From positions 1-64,000 of the forward strand of contig JAGYKP010000083.1 in assembly GCA_018401555.1 (NCBI GenBank): 64,000 nt of DNA, given 5' to 3'. The DNA comes from Halomonas sp. GTDB taxonomy: Bacteria > Pseudomonadota > Gammaproteobacteria > Pseudomonadales > Halomonadaceae. A program made the position numbers and the translations under genes. The notes below the pieces were generated by a model. The model was not told where the DNA came from and did not search any database. It saw only the letters and a list, made by a program, of their open reading frames with translations. Positions 35,823-48,618 of this stretch are shown piece after piece. How positions within the stretch are numbered: position 1 is the stretch's first letter; each line of letters starts with the position of its first letter.

Positions 35823-36119
35823 ATGAACCTCTTGATAATTCGCCTGATCATCTTCGCCGCGCTGTTCCTGGCCGGCCTCAAGCTGTACCGCATGTACCGG
35901 GAATGGAAACTGGACCGCGAAGAGCTGCTGGAGGACGACCGCGAGGACTCCCGGGGCAACCAGATGGTCCGCTGCGCCTGGTGCCAGGTGCATGTGCCGG
36001 AGAGCGAAGCCCAGCGCGAGAGAGGCGAGTGGTTCTGCTCCAGCGCCCACCGCGACCGCTACCTCCAGGAGCAGCAGGAACAGGAAGACCGGGACGGCGA
36101 CGACGAGCCGCGTTCCTGA
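35823..36119 (+). CDS. PP0621-family small membrane zinc-ribbon protein
   Basis: The product is 98 residues. An N-terminal transmembrane helix ([20 protein letters not shown]) is followed by a charged linker and a treble-clef-like C-W-C motif ([17 protein letters not shown]) with a second metal pair ([11 protein letters not shown]). This combination is that of the conserved PP0621 family, whose function is unknown. It lies between divergent nadE and convergent radD. The tail is acidic ([11 protein letters not shown]). Confidence 0.8.
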   Translation: MNLLIIRLIIFAALFLAGLKLYRMYREWKLDREELLEDDREDSRGNQMVRCAWCQVHVPESEAQRERGEWFCSSAHRDRYLQEQQEQEDRDGDDEPRS

Positions 36120-36171
36120 GTCGCCGACCCTTCGCCACGCCCGGCTTGCCCTCGAGGTAATGCCGGCTGAA

Positions 36172-37976
36172 CTACCCCGCCTCGACCGCCTTGCGATAGC
36201 GCCCGGTATAGTCGAAGAGCTTCTCGCGCACCTGCCAGTGGCGCCCCACCTTGCGCCCCACCACGAAATCCGGATGGCGTAGTCGCCGCTGTTCGGCGAC
36301 CACCTCTTCGGGCGAGGTGGGCCGGAAGGGAACCCCGGGGCCCGCAGGTGCTGACGCAGGAAGGCCGCGGCGAAGGCGCCGCGCTGGGCCGGGGTCTCCA
36401 GGGCGAACCACTCGGACAGCGTTACGCCCTCCTCGTCATGATAGGTGACCTTGAGCCGCGCCAGGCCGCGGCCATTGACGGTGGCCTCGAGCTGCATGCC
36501 GGCCACCCGCAGCACCCGGGCGTCGCGCAGGCGCAGCGCCTCCTTCAGCTTGTCGTCGGCGTCCACCAGCGGGGTCTCGCAGCCGTGGCAGCGCCGGGCG
36601 GCGATATCGTTCTCGGCGCCGCACTCCCCGCACACCTTGAAGCGAAAGCGAAACGAACATTGCTCCATCGTCGTCGACGTTGAATTTCCGCTTTTCGCAC
36701 GGGGTCGGGCGCTTTCAACAAGCCCCTGGCAGCGGCGGCCGAAGTGCTCGATCACCAGCTCGCCGTCGCGCTTGCCCCAGAACAGGTTGGCGTGTCCGCA
36801 GGCCGGGCACTCCACCTGCACCGGCTCGCTGTCGGAGTTGGGCCGGGGCGAGCCCACCTCCGGGGCATAGAGGTCCCAGGGGTTGCCGGCGTAGTCGAGA
36901 ATCAGGCAGTCGCGCTTGCCCGGCGAGAGGCGCAGCCCGCGGCCGACGATCTGCTGGTAGAGGCTCACCGACTCGGTGGGGCGCAGGATGGCGATCAGGT
37001 CCACGTGGGGCGCATCGAAGCCGGTGGTCAGCACCGCCACGTTGACCAGGTACTTGACCTCCCGGGCCTTGAAGGCGGCGATGAGCCGCTCGCGCTCGGC
37101 GGAGGGGGTCTCGCCGGTGATCAGCGCCGCCTCGGTCGCCGGCAGGTAGCCCAGGATCTCCTCGGCGTGGGCCACGCTTGCCGCGAACAGCATCACCCCC
37201 TGGCGGTCGCGGGCGCGCTCGATGATCTCGGCGATGATGCCCGGCGTGGCGCGGTTGCCCGCCGCCACCCGGTTGAGCTCTTCCTCCCGGAACAGGCCGC
37301 TGGTCCCCGGTGTAAGCGCCGAGAAGTCGTAGCGCTCCACCGCCGCATCTATCCTCACCGGCTCGGCGAGATAGCCCTGCTTGACCATCAGGCGCAGGGG
37401 CTGCTCGAAGACGCAGTCGCGAAAGAAGCAGTCGGCCTCGCCGCGCACCATGCCGTGACGGTGGCGGTGGTAGATGAAGCCCTGCCCCAGCCGGTAGGGG
37501 GTGGCGGTCAGCCCCAGCACCTTGAGGCGCGGGTTGGCCTGGCGCAGCCGCTCGATCACCCGGCGGTAGCTGGCATCCTCGGCGGGAGAGACCCGGTGAC
37601 ACTCGTCGATCACCAGCAGGGTGAAGTTGCCATCGTCGAAGCGCTCGAGGCCGCGCACCACCGACTGCACCGAGCCGAAGACCACCTGGCGGCCGCTCTC
37701 CTTGCGCCCCAGGCCGGCGCTGAAGATATCCGCCGAAAGCCCGTAGGCCTGGTACTTGGCGTGGTTCTGCTCCACCAGCTCGCGCACATGGGCCAGCACC
37801 AGCACCCGCCCCCGGGCCAGGCGCGCCAGCTCGGCGATCACCAGCGACTTGCCGCTGCCCGTGGGCAGCACCACCACCGCCGGCTCGTCGGAGCCCCGGA
37901 AGTGCTCGATCACCCGGCGCACCGCCTCCCGCTGGTAGGGACGAAGGCGAGGCGGGGCGGCGGTGGATGCGGTCAT
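36172..37976 (-). CDS. radD: RadD/YejH-type DEAD-box DNA repair helicase (one frameshift)
   Basis: This is a superfamily 2 helicase. Motif I is [17 protein letters not shown], motif II is [10 protein letters not shown], motif III is [11 protein letters not shown], and motif VI is [17 protein letters not shown]. The C-terminus has paired CxxC zinc motifs ([12 protein letters not shown] and [18 protein letters not shown]). This layout matches RadD (YejH), a partner of RecA-dependent strand exchange. The frame breaks near 36335, after LRQHLRAPG, and [19 protein letters not shown] finishes at 36172. The start [19 protein letters not shown] overlaps the crotonase stop by 4 bp. The reconstruction gives about 600 residues. 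Confidence 0.87.
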
Positions 37977-38842
37977 GGGCAGGCTCCGGGGCGGGGCGTC
38001 CTCATCCCTAACCGCCGACAGCGGCCTCGTCCAGGGGTAAAGCGCGCGGCTCGGCCGGCCAGGCGAGCCGACATGGCCTCCTGCTGTTCGACCCCCGCCG
38101 AGGAGGCCGGCCTGCAGCCGCGCCTCCAGGGCCAGGCGCTCGCGCACCTCCAGCCCCGGCGCCCGCTCCAGCAGCTCCCCCAGGCGGCCACCGCCTTCGG
38201 CGAATGGCCGGCGATCGCGGCGGCGCTCTCCCGCGCCGCGGCCAGGGGCTCCTCGGCCAGCCGGGTGGCAAGCCCCAGCCCCACGGCCTCCTCACCGGAG
38301 ACCTTGCGCCCCGTCCAGGCCAGCTCCCGCAGCACATCGCCACGCAGTCCGGCGCCGGTGACGCTGATACCCATGTCGGGGATGATGCCCCAGAGGAGCT
38401 CCAGCAGCCCCAGGCGCGCCTTGGGGTGGGCCAGCCGGATATCGGCCCCCAGGGCGATCTGCAGCCCGCCGCCATAGACGTGGCCCTGCAGGGCGGCGAT
38501 CACCGGTACCCCGGCCTTACGCCAGCCCAGCGCCAGGCGCTGCACCGGATTGATGCCGTCCGTCGCGTCGGCTTCGATCAGGCTCGGCACTCGCCCGGGC
38601 TCGGCCATGATCGCGGCCATGTCCAGGCCGGCGCAGAAGCTCTCGCCCTCCCCCGCCAGCACCACGGCACGCAGCCCCTCGAGCTCGCTCAGGCGGCGCT
38701 GGGCCGCCAGCAGGCCGTCGATCATCCCCCAGTCCAGCCCGTTGTGGGCCTCCGGGCGCGCCAGGGTGACCTCGGCGACTCCCGACTCGACCACCAGGCG
38801 CACCCGTTCCTCGAACCGCTCCTCCATGCTCGCTCCCTCCAT
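37973..38842 (-). CDS. enoyl-CoA hydratase/isomerase family protein (frameshifted 3' end)
   Basis: This is a crotonase-fold protein. The start [20 protein letters not shown] is followed by oxyanion-hole motifs [16 protein letters not shown] (first) and [20 protein letters not shown] (second). An Asp in [18 protein letters not shown] occupies the usual region of catalytic acids. The substrate is not readable. An isomerase-like or 2-ketocyclohexane-type role is possible. Two compensating frame breaks near 38185 and 38105 interrupt the C-terminal helices ([20 protein letters not shown], then [20 protein letters not shown]). The reconstruction gives about 285 residues. Its stop overlaps the radD start (ATGA). 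Confidence 0.8.
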   Translation of the reverse strand: MEGASMEERFEERVRLVVESGVAEVTLARPEAHNGLDWGMIDGLLAAQRRLSELEGLRAVVLAGEGESFCAGLDMAAIMAEPGRVPSLIEADATDGINPVQRLALGWRKAGVPVIAALQGHVYGGGLQIALGADIRLAHPKARLGLLELLWGIIPDMGISVTGAGLRGDVLRELAWTGRKVSGEEAVGLGLATRLAEEPLAAARESAAAIAGHSPKAVAAWGSCWSGRRGWRCASAWPWRRGCRPASSAGVEQQEAMSARLAGRAARFTPGRGRCRRLGMRTPRPGACP

Positions 38843-38943
38843 ATGGCCGCTCCTCCCGCTCAACACCTCAGGATCTCGAGTGTGCCGTGCCAGGCGCCCG
38901 CATTCAAACACCCGTTTCACCCCGAGGAGATGCCGGAAACGAC

Positions 38944-38967
38944 CAGGGCGGCCCGAAGGCCGCCCTG
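38944..38967 (-). terminator. purL terminator
   Basis: CCAGGGCGGCC / GGCCGCCCTGG with a short TTCG loop forms a stable stem about 30 nt past the purL stop, followed on the minus strand by TCGTTTCC. Confidence 0.7.
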
Positions 38968-38997
38968 GCGGTGATGCTGCACGCTGCTGCGGCGGGC

Positions 38998-41900
38998 TCA
39001 GTCCACCCACACCCGGGCATTGCGGAACAGGCGCTGCCAGGCGCCGTCCTGCGTCCACTCCGCCGGACGCCAGGAGTTGGTCACCGCACGCACCACCCGC
39101 TCCGGGTGGGGCATCATGATGGTGACCCGGCCGTCCGGGGTGGTCAGGCCGGTGATGCCCGAGGGCGAGCCGTTGGGGTTGGCCGGATAGCGAGTGGTCA
39201 CCTGGCCGTAGTTGTCCACATAGCGCAGCGCCACCTCGCCGCTGCCCTGCATCTTGCGCAGGTGGGCGCTGTCGCGGAACTCGGCGCGGCCCTCACCGTG
39301 GGCCACGGCGATGGGCAGCCGCGAGCCCTGCATGCCGGCCAGCAGGATCGAGGGACTCTCCTCCACCTGGACCATGGCGACGCGGGCCTCGAACTGCTCT
39401 GACTCGTTGCGCACGAAGCGCGGCCAGGCGTCGGCGCCGGGGATCAGCTCCTTGAGCTGCGCCAGCATCTGGCAGCCGTTGCAGACGCCCAGCGAGAAGC
39501 TGTCGTCGCGCGCGAAGAAGGCCGCGAACTGCTCCCGGGCGCGCTCGTTGAACAGCACCGACTTGGCCCAGCCACCGCCAGCACCCAGCACGTCGCCATA
39601 GGAGAAGCCGCCGCAGGCCACCAGGCCCTTGAACTCATCCAGCGACACCCGCCCCGCCAGGATATCGCTCATATGCACATCCACGGCCTCGAAGCCGGCG
39701 CGGTCGAAGGCCCAGGCCATCTCCACCTGGCCGTTGACCCCCTGCTCGCGCAGCACCGCCACCGCGGGCCGCGCCAGGTTGAGGTAGGGGGCGGCGATGT
39801 CCTCGTCCACCTCGAAGGTGGGCTGTGGCGGAGAGCCCCGGGTCGCGGTCGTCGAGTAGGCCATCGAACTCGCTCTTGGCGCACTCGGGGTTGTCGCGCA
39901 GCGCCTGCAGTCGATAGCTGGTCTCGGTCCAGGTGCGCTGGGCGCGCAGCCGGGTGGTCTCGAGCAGCGGCTCCTCGAAGAGGGTGACCCGCACCTGGTC
40001 GTCGTAGCGCGGCCGGGCGATGACGCCGCAGGTCTCGAGGCCGGCGGCGGCGAACTGGGCCAGCACCTCCTCGGTGTGTTCGCGGCTCACCTGGATCACC
40101 GCGCCCAGCTCCTCGGCGAACAGCGCGTTGAAGGCCTCCACCGGCTCATCCACCAGCCAGTCGAGCTTGATCTCCAGGCCGGCATGCGCGGCGAAGGCCA
40201 TCTCCAGCAGGGTCACCAGCAGGCCGCCGTCGCTGCGGTCGTGGTAGGCGAGCAGCTTGCCCTCGGCGTTGAGCCCCTGGATCACCGCGAAGAACGCCTT
40301 GAGGTCCTCCGGGTCATCCAGGTCCGGGGACTCGTCACCGACCTGGCCGTAGACCTGGGCCAGGGCCGAGCCGCCCAGGCGGTTCTGCCCCTCGCCCAGG
40401 TCGATCAGGATCAGGTCGGACTCGTCCTGCTCCAGGTTGATCTGGGGCGTCAGGGTGCGCATGGCATCGGTGACCGGGGCGAAGCCGGTGATCACCAGGG
40501 AGAGCGGCGAGGTGACGCTCTTCTCCTCGACCTCGCCCTTGGCGTTCTCCTCCTGCCAGGCGGTACGCATGGACATGGAGTCCTTGCCTACCGGAACGGC
40601 GATGCCCAGCGCCGGGCAGAGCTCCATGCCCACCGCGTGGACGGCGTCATACAGCGCCTGGTTCTCGCCCGGGTGGTCGGCCGCGCTCATCCAGTTGGCG
40701 GAGAGCTTGATGTCGGAAAGCTTGTCGATGGGCGCCGCGGCCAGGTTGGTGATCGCCTCGGCCACCGCCAGACGGGCGCTGGCGGCCGGGTCGATCAGCG
40801 CCACCGGGGGCGCTCCCCCATGGCCATGGCCTCGCCGGCGTGGGTGTCGAAGCTGGCCGTGGTCACCGCCACGTCGGCCACCGGCACCTGCCAGGGCCCG
40901 ACCATCTGGTCGCGGGCCACCTGGCCGGTGATGGAGCGGTCGCCGATGGTGATCAGGAAGCTCTTGGACGCCACGGTGGGCAGGCGCAGCACCCGGTCCA
41001 TGGCCTCGCGCAGGTCGAGGTTGTCGAGCATCACCCCCGGCAGCTCGTTGGCCTGGCGCTGGAATTCGCGGGTCATCTTCGGCGGCTTGCCGAACAGCAC
41101 GCTCATCGGCAGGTCGACGGGCTGGCTCTCGAAGTGGCCATCACGCACCGCCAGGTGGTGTGCCTGGGTGGCCTCGCCGACCACGGCATAGGGGCAGCGC
41201 TCCCGGGCACACAGGGCATCGAAGGTGTCGAGATCCTCGGCCGCCACCGCCAGCACGTAGCGCTCCTGGGCCTCGTTGCACCAGATCTCCAGCGGGCTCA
41301 TGCCGGGCTCGGCGTTGGGCACCGCGCGCAGGTCGAAGCGGCCCGCCGCGCTCGCCATCCTTGACCAGCTCCGGCAGGGCGTTGGAGAGGCCGCCGGCGC
41401 CCACATCGTGGATGAAGCGGATCGGGTTGTTCTCGCCCAGCGCCCAGCAGCGGTCGATCACCTCCTGGCAGCGGCGCTCCATCTCCGGGTTGCCGCGCTG
41501 CACCGAGGCGAAGTCCAGGTCGGCGCTGGAGGCGCCGGAGGCCATGGAGGAGGCCGCACCGCCGCCAGGCCGATCAGCATCGCCGGGCCACCCATCACGA
41601 TGAGCTTGCCACCCACCGGGATCTCGCCCTTCTGCACGTGGCCGTCGCGGACGTTGCCGTAGCCGCCGGCGATCATGATCGGCTTGTGGAAGCCGCGGCG
41701 CTCGATGCCGTTGGCACCCAGCGCTTCCTGCTCGTAGGTACGGAAGTAGCCGGTGAGGTTCGGCCGGCCGAATTCGTTGTTGAAGGCCGCGCCGCCGATC
41801 GGGCCCTCGAGCATGATCGCCAGCGCCGAGACGATGCGCTCGGGCTTGCCGTAGTCGAAGGCCTCCCAGGGCTGCACGAACTCGGGGATGCGCAGGTTGG

Positions 41901-42933
41901 AGACGGTGAAGCCGCTGAGCCCTGCCTTGGGCTTGCCGCCGATGCCGGTGGCGCCCTCGTCACGGATCTCGCCGCCGGCGCCGGTGGCCGCCCCCGGGTG
42001 CGGCGCGATGGCCGTCGGGTGGTTGTGGGTCTCCACCTTCATCAGGATCTGGATCGGCTCGGCATGGCCCGCGTAGGTGGCACGCTCCCCCGCCTGGCCG
42101 GTCAGCGGGGCCGGGAAGAAGCGCGGCGCCTCGCAGCCGCGGATCACCGCCGCGTTGTCGCTGTAGGCGGAGAGGATGTCGTCCGGCGAGGCCTGGTAGG
42201 TGTTCTTGATCATCTTGAACAGCGAGTGCGTCTGCGCCTCGCCGTCGACCACCCAGTCGGCGTTGAAGATCTTGTGGCGACAGTGCTCGGAGTTCGCCTG
42301 GGCGAACATCATCAGCTCGACGTCGGTGGGGTTGCGCCCCAGGTCGCGGAAGGCCTCGACCAGGTAGTCGATCTCGTCATCCGCCAGGGCCAGGCCCAGC
42401 TCGGCATTGGCGATGACCAGCGCCTCGCGCCCCCCTGCGAGAAGATCGACACTGCCCAGCGGCGCCGGCTCGTGGTGGGCGAACAGCTTCACCGCATCGC
42501 TCGAGTCGGTGAGCACCGTCTCGGTCATGCGATCGTGAAGGGCGGCGATGATCCGCTCGAAGGCCTTCTCGGAGAGCATGCCCTTGAGCTTGACCCGGTA
42601 GGCGATGCCGCGCTCGATGCGCCTCACCTGGGACAGGCCGCAGTTATGGGCGATATCGGTCGCCTTGGAGGACCAGGGCGACTGGGTGCCGATACGCGGC
42701 ACCACCAGGAACAGCTGGCCCTCGCGGACCTCCCCGTCACGGGGCTCGACCCCGTAGTCGAGCAACTGCTCCAGCACGGCCAGGGCCTCGCCGGACAGCT
42801 CGCCCTCGTGGTCGACGAAGTGCACGTATTCCGCCGAGAGGGAGGCGACGTCACCCACGCCGTCGCTCAGGGCGGCCAGCAGCTTGGCATGACGGAAGGC
42901 GGAGAGGGCGGGGGCGCCGCGCAGTTCGAGCAT
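38998..42933 (-). CDS. purL: phosphoribosylformylglycinamidine synthase (four frameshifts)
   Basis: The large single-chain FGAM synthase of purine synthesis, starting [19 protein letters not shown]. Landmarks in order: [55 protein letters not shown]; the second AIR-synthase half ([16 protein letters not shown] and [11 protein letters not shown]); and a class I glutaminase with GVCNGCQML (Cys) and MMPHPERV (His-Glu). Frame breaks near 41570, 41355, 40810 and 39835 coincide with G/C runs, and the protein sequence resumes seamlessly each time. The reconstruction gives about 1,310 residues, as in E. coli. The breaks are almost certainly sequencing errors. It is divergent from mltF. Confidence 0.94.
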
Positions 42934-43088
42934 ATCCAGGAGCCTCTGAGAGTCTTCACGATCGGGGGCCGCGGCCTGCGGCAACGAGCGCACATGATAC
43001 TGGAAAGCGCAGGTGGCGAGAAATCCGCCACATGACAGCCACGGCAGGGCTGGGTATCGTGGAGGACCTCATCACAGCCCGTCACCGC

Positions 43089-44527
43089 ATGACCCTGATC
43101 CCGAATGCTTCCCCGAGGCGCCGTGTTCTCGCCCTGCTGGCGACCCTCGCCCTGTGCCTGATCCCCGAGCCCCCGCGCACCGGTGAGCCGGGCCAGCTCA
43201 CGACGATCCTCGCCCGGGAGCTGCTCAGCGTGCACACTCGCAATACCCCTACCACCTACTACGAGGGGCGCGAGGGGCCCACCGGGTTCGAGTACGAGCT
43301 AGTGCGCCGCTTCGCCGGACAGCTGGGGGTCAGCCTGACCATTCGCGCCGATCACCATATCGCCAGCGCCCTGGAGGCGGTACGCCAGGAGGGCGACATG
43401 GGCGCCGCGGCCCTGCCCCTGGAGCCCGACCTGCCGGGAGTGGTCTTCAGCCGACCGATCATCGAGCTGCAGCCGGTGGTGGTCTATCGCCGTGGCCTGC
43501 CGCCCGTGGAGGTCGCCGACGACCTGCCGGACCTTTCCATCGGCACCATCGGCGGCGCCGGCACCGGACGGGTATTGAGCGAGCTTCAGGCCGACTATCC
43601 GGAACTGCGCTGGGCGGCCTCCGCCGAGGTGGAGGTCGCCGAGCTGCTCGGCCAGGTCGAGGACGGTGAGCTTGACGCGGCGGTACTCTTCGATCACCAG
43701 TTCCGCCTCAACCGGCTGTTCTTCCCCGGCGTGGAACGCGGCTTCCTGCTCGGCGACCCTCTCTCCATGGCCTGGGCCTTCCCCGCCGAACGCAGCCTGG
43801 CGCTGGTCGAGGCCGCCAATCGCTTCATCTCCGAACTGCACGACGCCGGCGAGCTCGACGCCCTGGTGGCTCGCTATTTCGGCCACGACGACTACCTGGA
43901 GTATGTCGGTACGCGCACCTTCCTCGACCACGTCGCAGAGCGCCTTCCCGACTACGCCGAGCTGTTCCGCGAGGCCGCCCGAGAGTCGGATTTCGACTGG
44001 AAGCTGCTGGCCGCGGTGGGCTATCAGGAATCCCACTGGGACCCCCAGGCCACCTCCCCCACCGGGGTACGCGGGCTGATGATGCTGACCAACGCCACCG
44101 CCGGCGACCTGGGCGTCGGCAACCGCCTCGACCCGGCCCAGAGCATCCATGGCGGCGCCCGCTACCTGCGCCAGCTGCACGAGCGCCTGCCCGAGTCGAT
44201 CCAGGGCGACGACCGCCTCTACATGGCCATGGCGGCCTACAACGTCGGTCTCGGCCATCTCTACGATGCCCGCCGGATCACCGCGCAGCGCGGTGGCGAC
44301 CCGGACCGGTGGAACGACGTGCGTGAGTCGCTGCCGTTGCTGCAGGAGCGCGAATGGCACAGCCAGACCCGCCACGGCTATGCCCGGGGCGGCGAGCCGG
44401 TGATCTATGTGCGCAACATCCGGCGCTATCACGAGATACTCAGCTACGTCGACCGCAGCCGCCGGGAGTTCCCGCGGCTCAACGCCCGGGCCAGAGGAAG
44501 CCGAGGCCGACCCGCCTGCCCCGCTGA
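43089..44527 (+). CDS. mltF: membrane-bound lytic murein transglycosylase F
   Basis: MltF cleaves peptidoglycan to anhydromuramyl products. From [20 protein letters not shown] a signal or anchor segment leads to a periplasmic solute-binding-like domain ([20 protein letters not shown]). The SLT domain follows, with the catalytic Glu in [19 protein letters not shown], then [10 protein letters not shown] and [18 protein letters not shown]. The annotated frame runs on to 44690 across tadA on the other strand. The normal stop is more likely the TGA at 44525-44527, reached after a small indel near 44495. It is divergent from purL, the usual gammaproteobacterial arrangement. Confidence 0.9.
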
Positions 44528-44530
44528 GAC

Positions 44531-45887
<1,357 letters not shown>

Positions 45888-45923
45888 CCGCGGCGCTACC
45901 GCCGGCGCTACCATGCCTGTCAG

Positions 45924-45999
45924 GCCGCAATAGCTCAGCTGGTAGAGCAACGCACTCGTAATGCGTAGGTCGGAGGTTCGACTCCTCTTTGCGGCACCA
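45924..45999 (+). tRNA. tRNA-Thr (CGU), integration target
   Basis: This is a 76-nt cloverleaf with acceptor arms GCCGCAA / TTGCGGC, encoded CCA and anticodon CGT in CACTCGTAATG. From base 45950 onward its sequence is identical to a second copy at 55847. The 3' part is therefore supplied by the integrated element and the gene is restored. Confidence 0.97.
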
Positions 46000-46019
46000 C
46001 AAAACACTGAAAAAACGGC
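45950..46019 (+). repeat. attL, 70-bp direct repeat
   Basis: This segment, from the anticodon arm through CCA and on to AAAAAACGGC, is repeated perfectly at 55847-55916 in the same orientation. It marks the tRNA-proximal junction of the integrative element. Confidence 0.95.
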
Positions 46020-46049
46020 TGCTTGGCGAATCGACGCGGTAGCCGTTTT
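46012..46049 (+). terminator. element-supplied terminator after tRNA-Thr
   Basis: AAAACGGCT / AGCCGTTTT forms a 9-bp stem directly after the tRNA, ending in T residues. The left arm is part of attL and the right arm belongs to the element. It replaces the native hairpin now displaced to 55907. Confidence 0.7.
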
Positions 46050-46060
46050 CGTTTCCCGCC

Positions 46061-46082
46061 TTCTGGGTTCCAAATGAGGTTC
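46061..46082 (+). repeat. left arm-type integrase site candidate
   Basis: TTCTGGGTTCCAAATGAGGTTC matches the sequence at 55676-55697 (TTCTAGGTTCCAAATAAGGTTC) at 20 of 22 positions, in the same orientation. A location inside each end of the element suggests binding sites for the integrase N-terminal domain. Confidence 0.6.
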
Positions 46083-47820
46083 AGCCGTCAGGAAGTCCGC
46101 CGGCCCCAGGTTTCCAGCATCCGGCCCGCAGGTGGGCGCCCCGCACCCACGTCGCCCTGCTATCTGCCCGGCATCGGGTAGCTGCTGTCTCGGCTGCCCG
46201 GTGCGGATCGCGCCTGGGGCTGCCCTGCCGGAGGGGTAGGGGGCCAGGTGGGGCTGGCGCTTAGGCATGATGCCGACTACCTGCCGGAAAAGTGGGTTAG
46301 CGATTGGAGAGGGTGCCGCTCCGGTACGCGAGCGCCAGCGGCTCTGGGATCGAGCCAGCCCCTGCCCTGCCGGCGGGTACGCCACAGCCAAGCCGGAAGA
46401 AATCTCTTATTTCGCGGGCATGAAGAGAGTCTGCCTGGGCCGGCGGTGTCCGGCGCTCGGGGGCTCCAGGGATTGCACCGCCCCCCGCCTGCCCGGCGCG
46501 CTCGTCGCCCTCGACTACCAGCGGGCAGGCTGAGCGTTTCCGCAGGGTGGCGGCCTTGCCCTGTTTTTGCCCCTGCAGCCAAGGGCGGGCGGCCGCTCGC
46601 GGCTTTTTCACGACAGGCGCCGCCGGAGTGCGTACCAATGGTGCGTACCAGCGCGCCAGCCACCTTGCCAAAACTCAACATCAAAGCGGCGGCGTCCGGC
46701 ACCCATTGTCTGAGGTCGGGCGCTGCCATCTTGGGTGTCAAGGCTACCGACTATCAGCGCCATGGCTGGTCGGTTTTCCGTCACACACCGGTGATGCGGC
46801 GGGTATGCCATCCACGATCACGGTCGCGATACCATAGGTTGTCGCAGCGGCGGCCACTGAGTTCACGTAGGTATTCACATCGTCGGGGCTGCCCATGATG
46901 TGATCCGACGTCGCTTCCGGCTCATTCCACTAGCAGCTGGCCACGGTTTACGGGCGCGCACCAATTCATTTCGAGAAAGCCCGGCAGCCTGGGCGCGCTG
47001 CCGAGAGTCGAGGCGGGGGCCTTCCCCCAGGTTCTGACCACTGCGGGTAAGATTCTCCAGCAGTGCGAGTAACGCTTTTCAGGAATTCTGGCTGCCGCGG
47101 GAATCCAAATTGCCGAAAGCAGTGAAAAGCCGGGAAATCGGCAGCAGGCGGCCCGTTATAAAAAGTGGACACATTGCCGCCCCCTGAAGACCGTCTGCCC
47201 ACCGCCCCCTGGGCGGCTCTGGCGATATGACCCGTCGGGGCACTTCCGCCTTGGGCGGCCGCCTGCCAAGGGGCTGCCACCAAAAGCAGCAAACAAAAGC
47301 CATCATTCCTGACCTCGCTTGTTAGGCTTGCAGCCATCAAGGGTAGCCCATCCTCAGCAAAATTTGTCTTTTGGGAGGCGGAGCCGCCGGCCAGTTCCGC
47401 TTTCGGATTCGCCCCGCCGGGCCAGGCGTGGCGCGGCTTCGGCACCAGCAGCCAACCCGGAACCCGGAACCGGAAGCGAAACGAAGCCGCCGTAAATAGC
47501 GCGGCCGGCGGACTCGGCGGCCCCTCGGGTACGGGGTGGGGGTGGAGTACCTTTCGTGTCGGCAATCTCTTACGGCAGGCGGCCCCGCGCCTTGGGCCAT
47601 GCTCAGGGTGGCGCCCAGCCCGGATTGCGGCCATGCCGCCCACGGGACTGCCGCCACAGGGACGGGCTGCCCTCTTGCCCCTTGCAGCCCCGGCCATGGA
47701 TGGCCAGCCCAGCAAGCTACCACGTGAAGTCGCTTGACACGTTGCTTCTCTAAGCAGCTCTTCAGCTTTTGGAAGCCGCTTCCGGATAGCTTGCGACCTC
47801 GGCCCAGCATCCACATTTGC
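46083..47820. other. GC-rich cargo region without a recognisable gene
   Basis: This 1.7-kb stretch has only short or low-quality open frames on both strands, none with a motif I can assign. It contains one 50-codon frame (annotated separately). Long Pro/Arg/Gly-rich translations look like out-of-frame readings of GC-rich DNA. Real genes may be hidden by frame breaks. Confidence 0.5.
46744..46896 (-). CDS. unidentified 50-residue ORF
   Basis: The frame starts MGSPDDVNTYVNSVAAAATT and continues YGIATVIVDGIPAASPVCDG before a TAG stop. Residue composition is protein-like, with alternating hydrophobic and small residues, unlike the Arg/Pro-rich shadow frames around it. No family is recognised and no clear ribosome site is seen. 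It may be a fragment of a longer broken gene. Confidence 0.3.
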   Translation of the reverse strand: MGSPDDVNTYVNSVAAAATTYGIATVIVDGIPAASPVCDGKPTSHGADSR

Positions 47821-47824
47821 AACA

Positions 47825-48125
47825 TTAAGATTGGTTATTTTTTATCCAAACGGTCAAGTCGTCCACCATGGCAATCCAGCGTTGGCAAATTTCCACCTCG
47901 CCCTCATAGTCCTTTTCTTGCGCAGCAAAACGGCAACTCTCTCGAAGAGTAAAATGGTGCTGGGGACATTTTATAATCACCGCTTGACCAGTAGATCTTC
48001 TCTTCCTCACGACAGCATTTCAGCATCATTTTCAGGTCATGCTTGTGTGATTCGGCATAAGGCATAAGTTTGGTTTGCCATCCCACCATGGCCAGCTTGC
48101 CGGACGCTTTCAGCCACCTCTTCAC
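47825..48125 (-). CDS. unidentified cargo protein, frameshifted
   Basis: From a GTG at 48125 the frame reads MKRWLKASGKLAMVGWQTKL and continues through EEEKIYWSSGDYKMSPAPF. Near 47960 it must shift to RESCRFAAQEKDYEGEVEIC and QRWIAMVDDLTVWIKNNQS, ending at 47825. The combined product of about 100 residues is basic at the start and acidic at the end, without membrane segments. The DNA here is clearly more A/T-rich than the rest of the element, suggesting a separately acquired cargo gene. No family is recognised. Confidence 0.4.
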
Positions 48126-48618
48126 TGCTCAAGAGAAATGCTCACCGGTAATGGGGCTGGCAGAGCTATCGAGACTTTTCCGCCTCCACTGTTGGAAGCT
48201 CGATATAAACCTTCGAGCTGACGACCTATCACCGAAAAGCCTTTTCAAAAGCCCCCAACATAATGCCCCCTTCGTCAACCAGCATTGATCAGATAAGGCT
48301 AGTTGCTATCGGCGATTGGTGCGCACCCGAGCCGGGGACGGCCCAGCCCCTTGGCATTTCTTAGCATCGGCCGGCATTAGCAGCGGCCCCGATAGCGCGG
48401 TTTTGACAGGTTGCCGGTGGCTTTCTGATGTCAGCATTTGTCAGCGTGCCGGGCGCCCGTGCCGGCCCCTCGGTGTTAGGTTTTATTAGGTTGCTGGCGC
48501 TGGCCACGCGCGCGCGTTTATGGGTCAAAAAATCATCGGAACGCCCACACAGCAAAGGCCCCCGGCCTGGGGCGCCCCTTGATAAAGTTGATTGTTTTTC
48601 AACCAGCCGCCGGCCCTT
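48126..48618. other. A/T-rich to mixed interval with no recognisable gene
   Basis: This interval contains short frames on both strands but no start with a good ribosome site and no motif. It begins in the A/T-rich pocket around the cargo ORF and returns to high GC after about 48,400. Confidence 0.4.

Noticed and set aside
35358..38147. A 929-codon frame joining the end of the crotonase, radD and the start of nadE
   Set aside because: It is produced by frameshifts that remove the stops. Three unrelated, separately complete protein families are recognisable in it.
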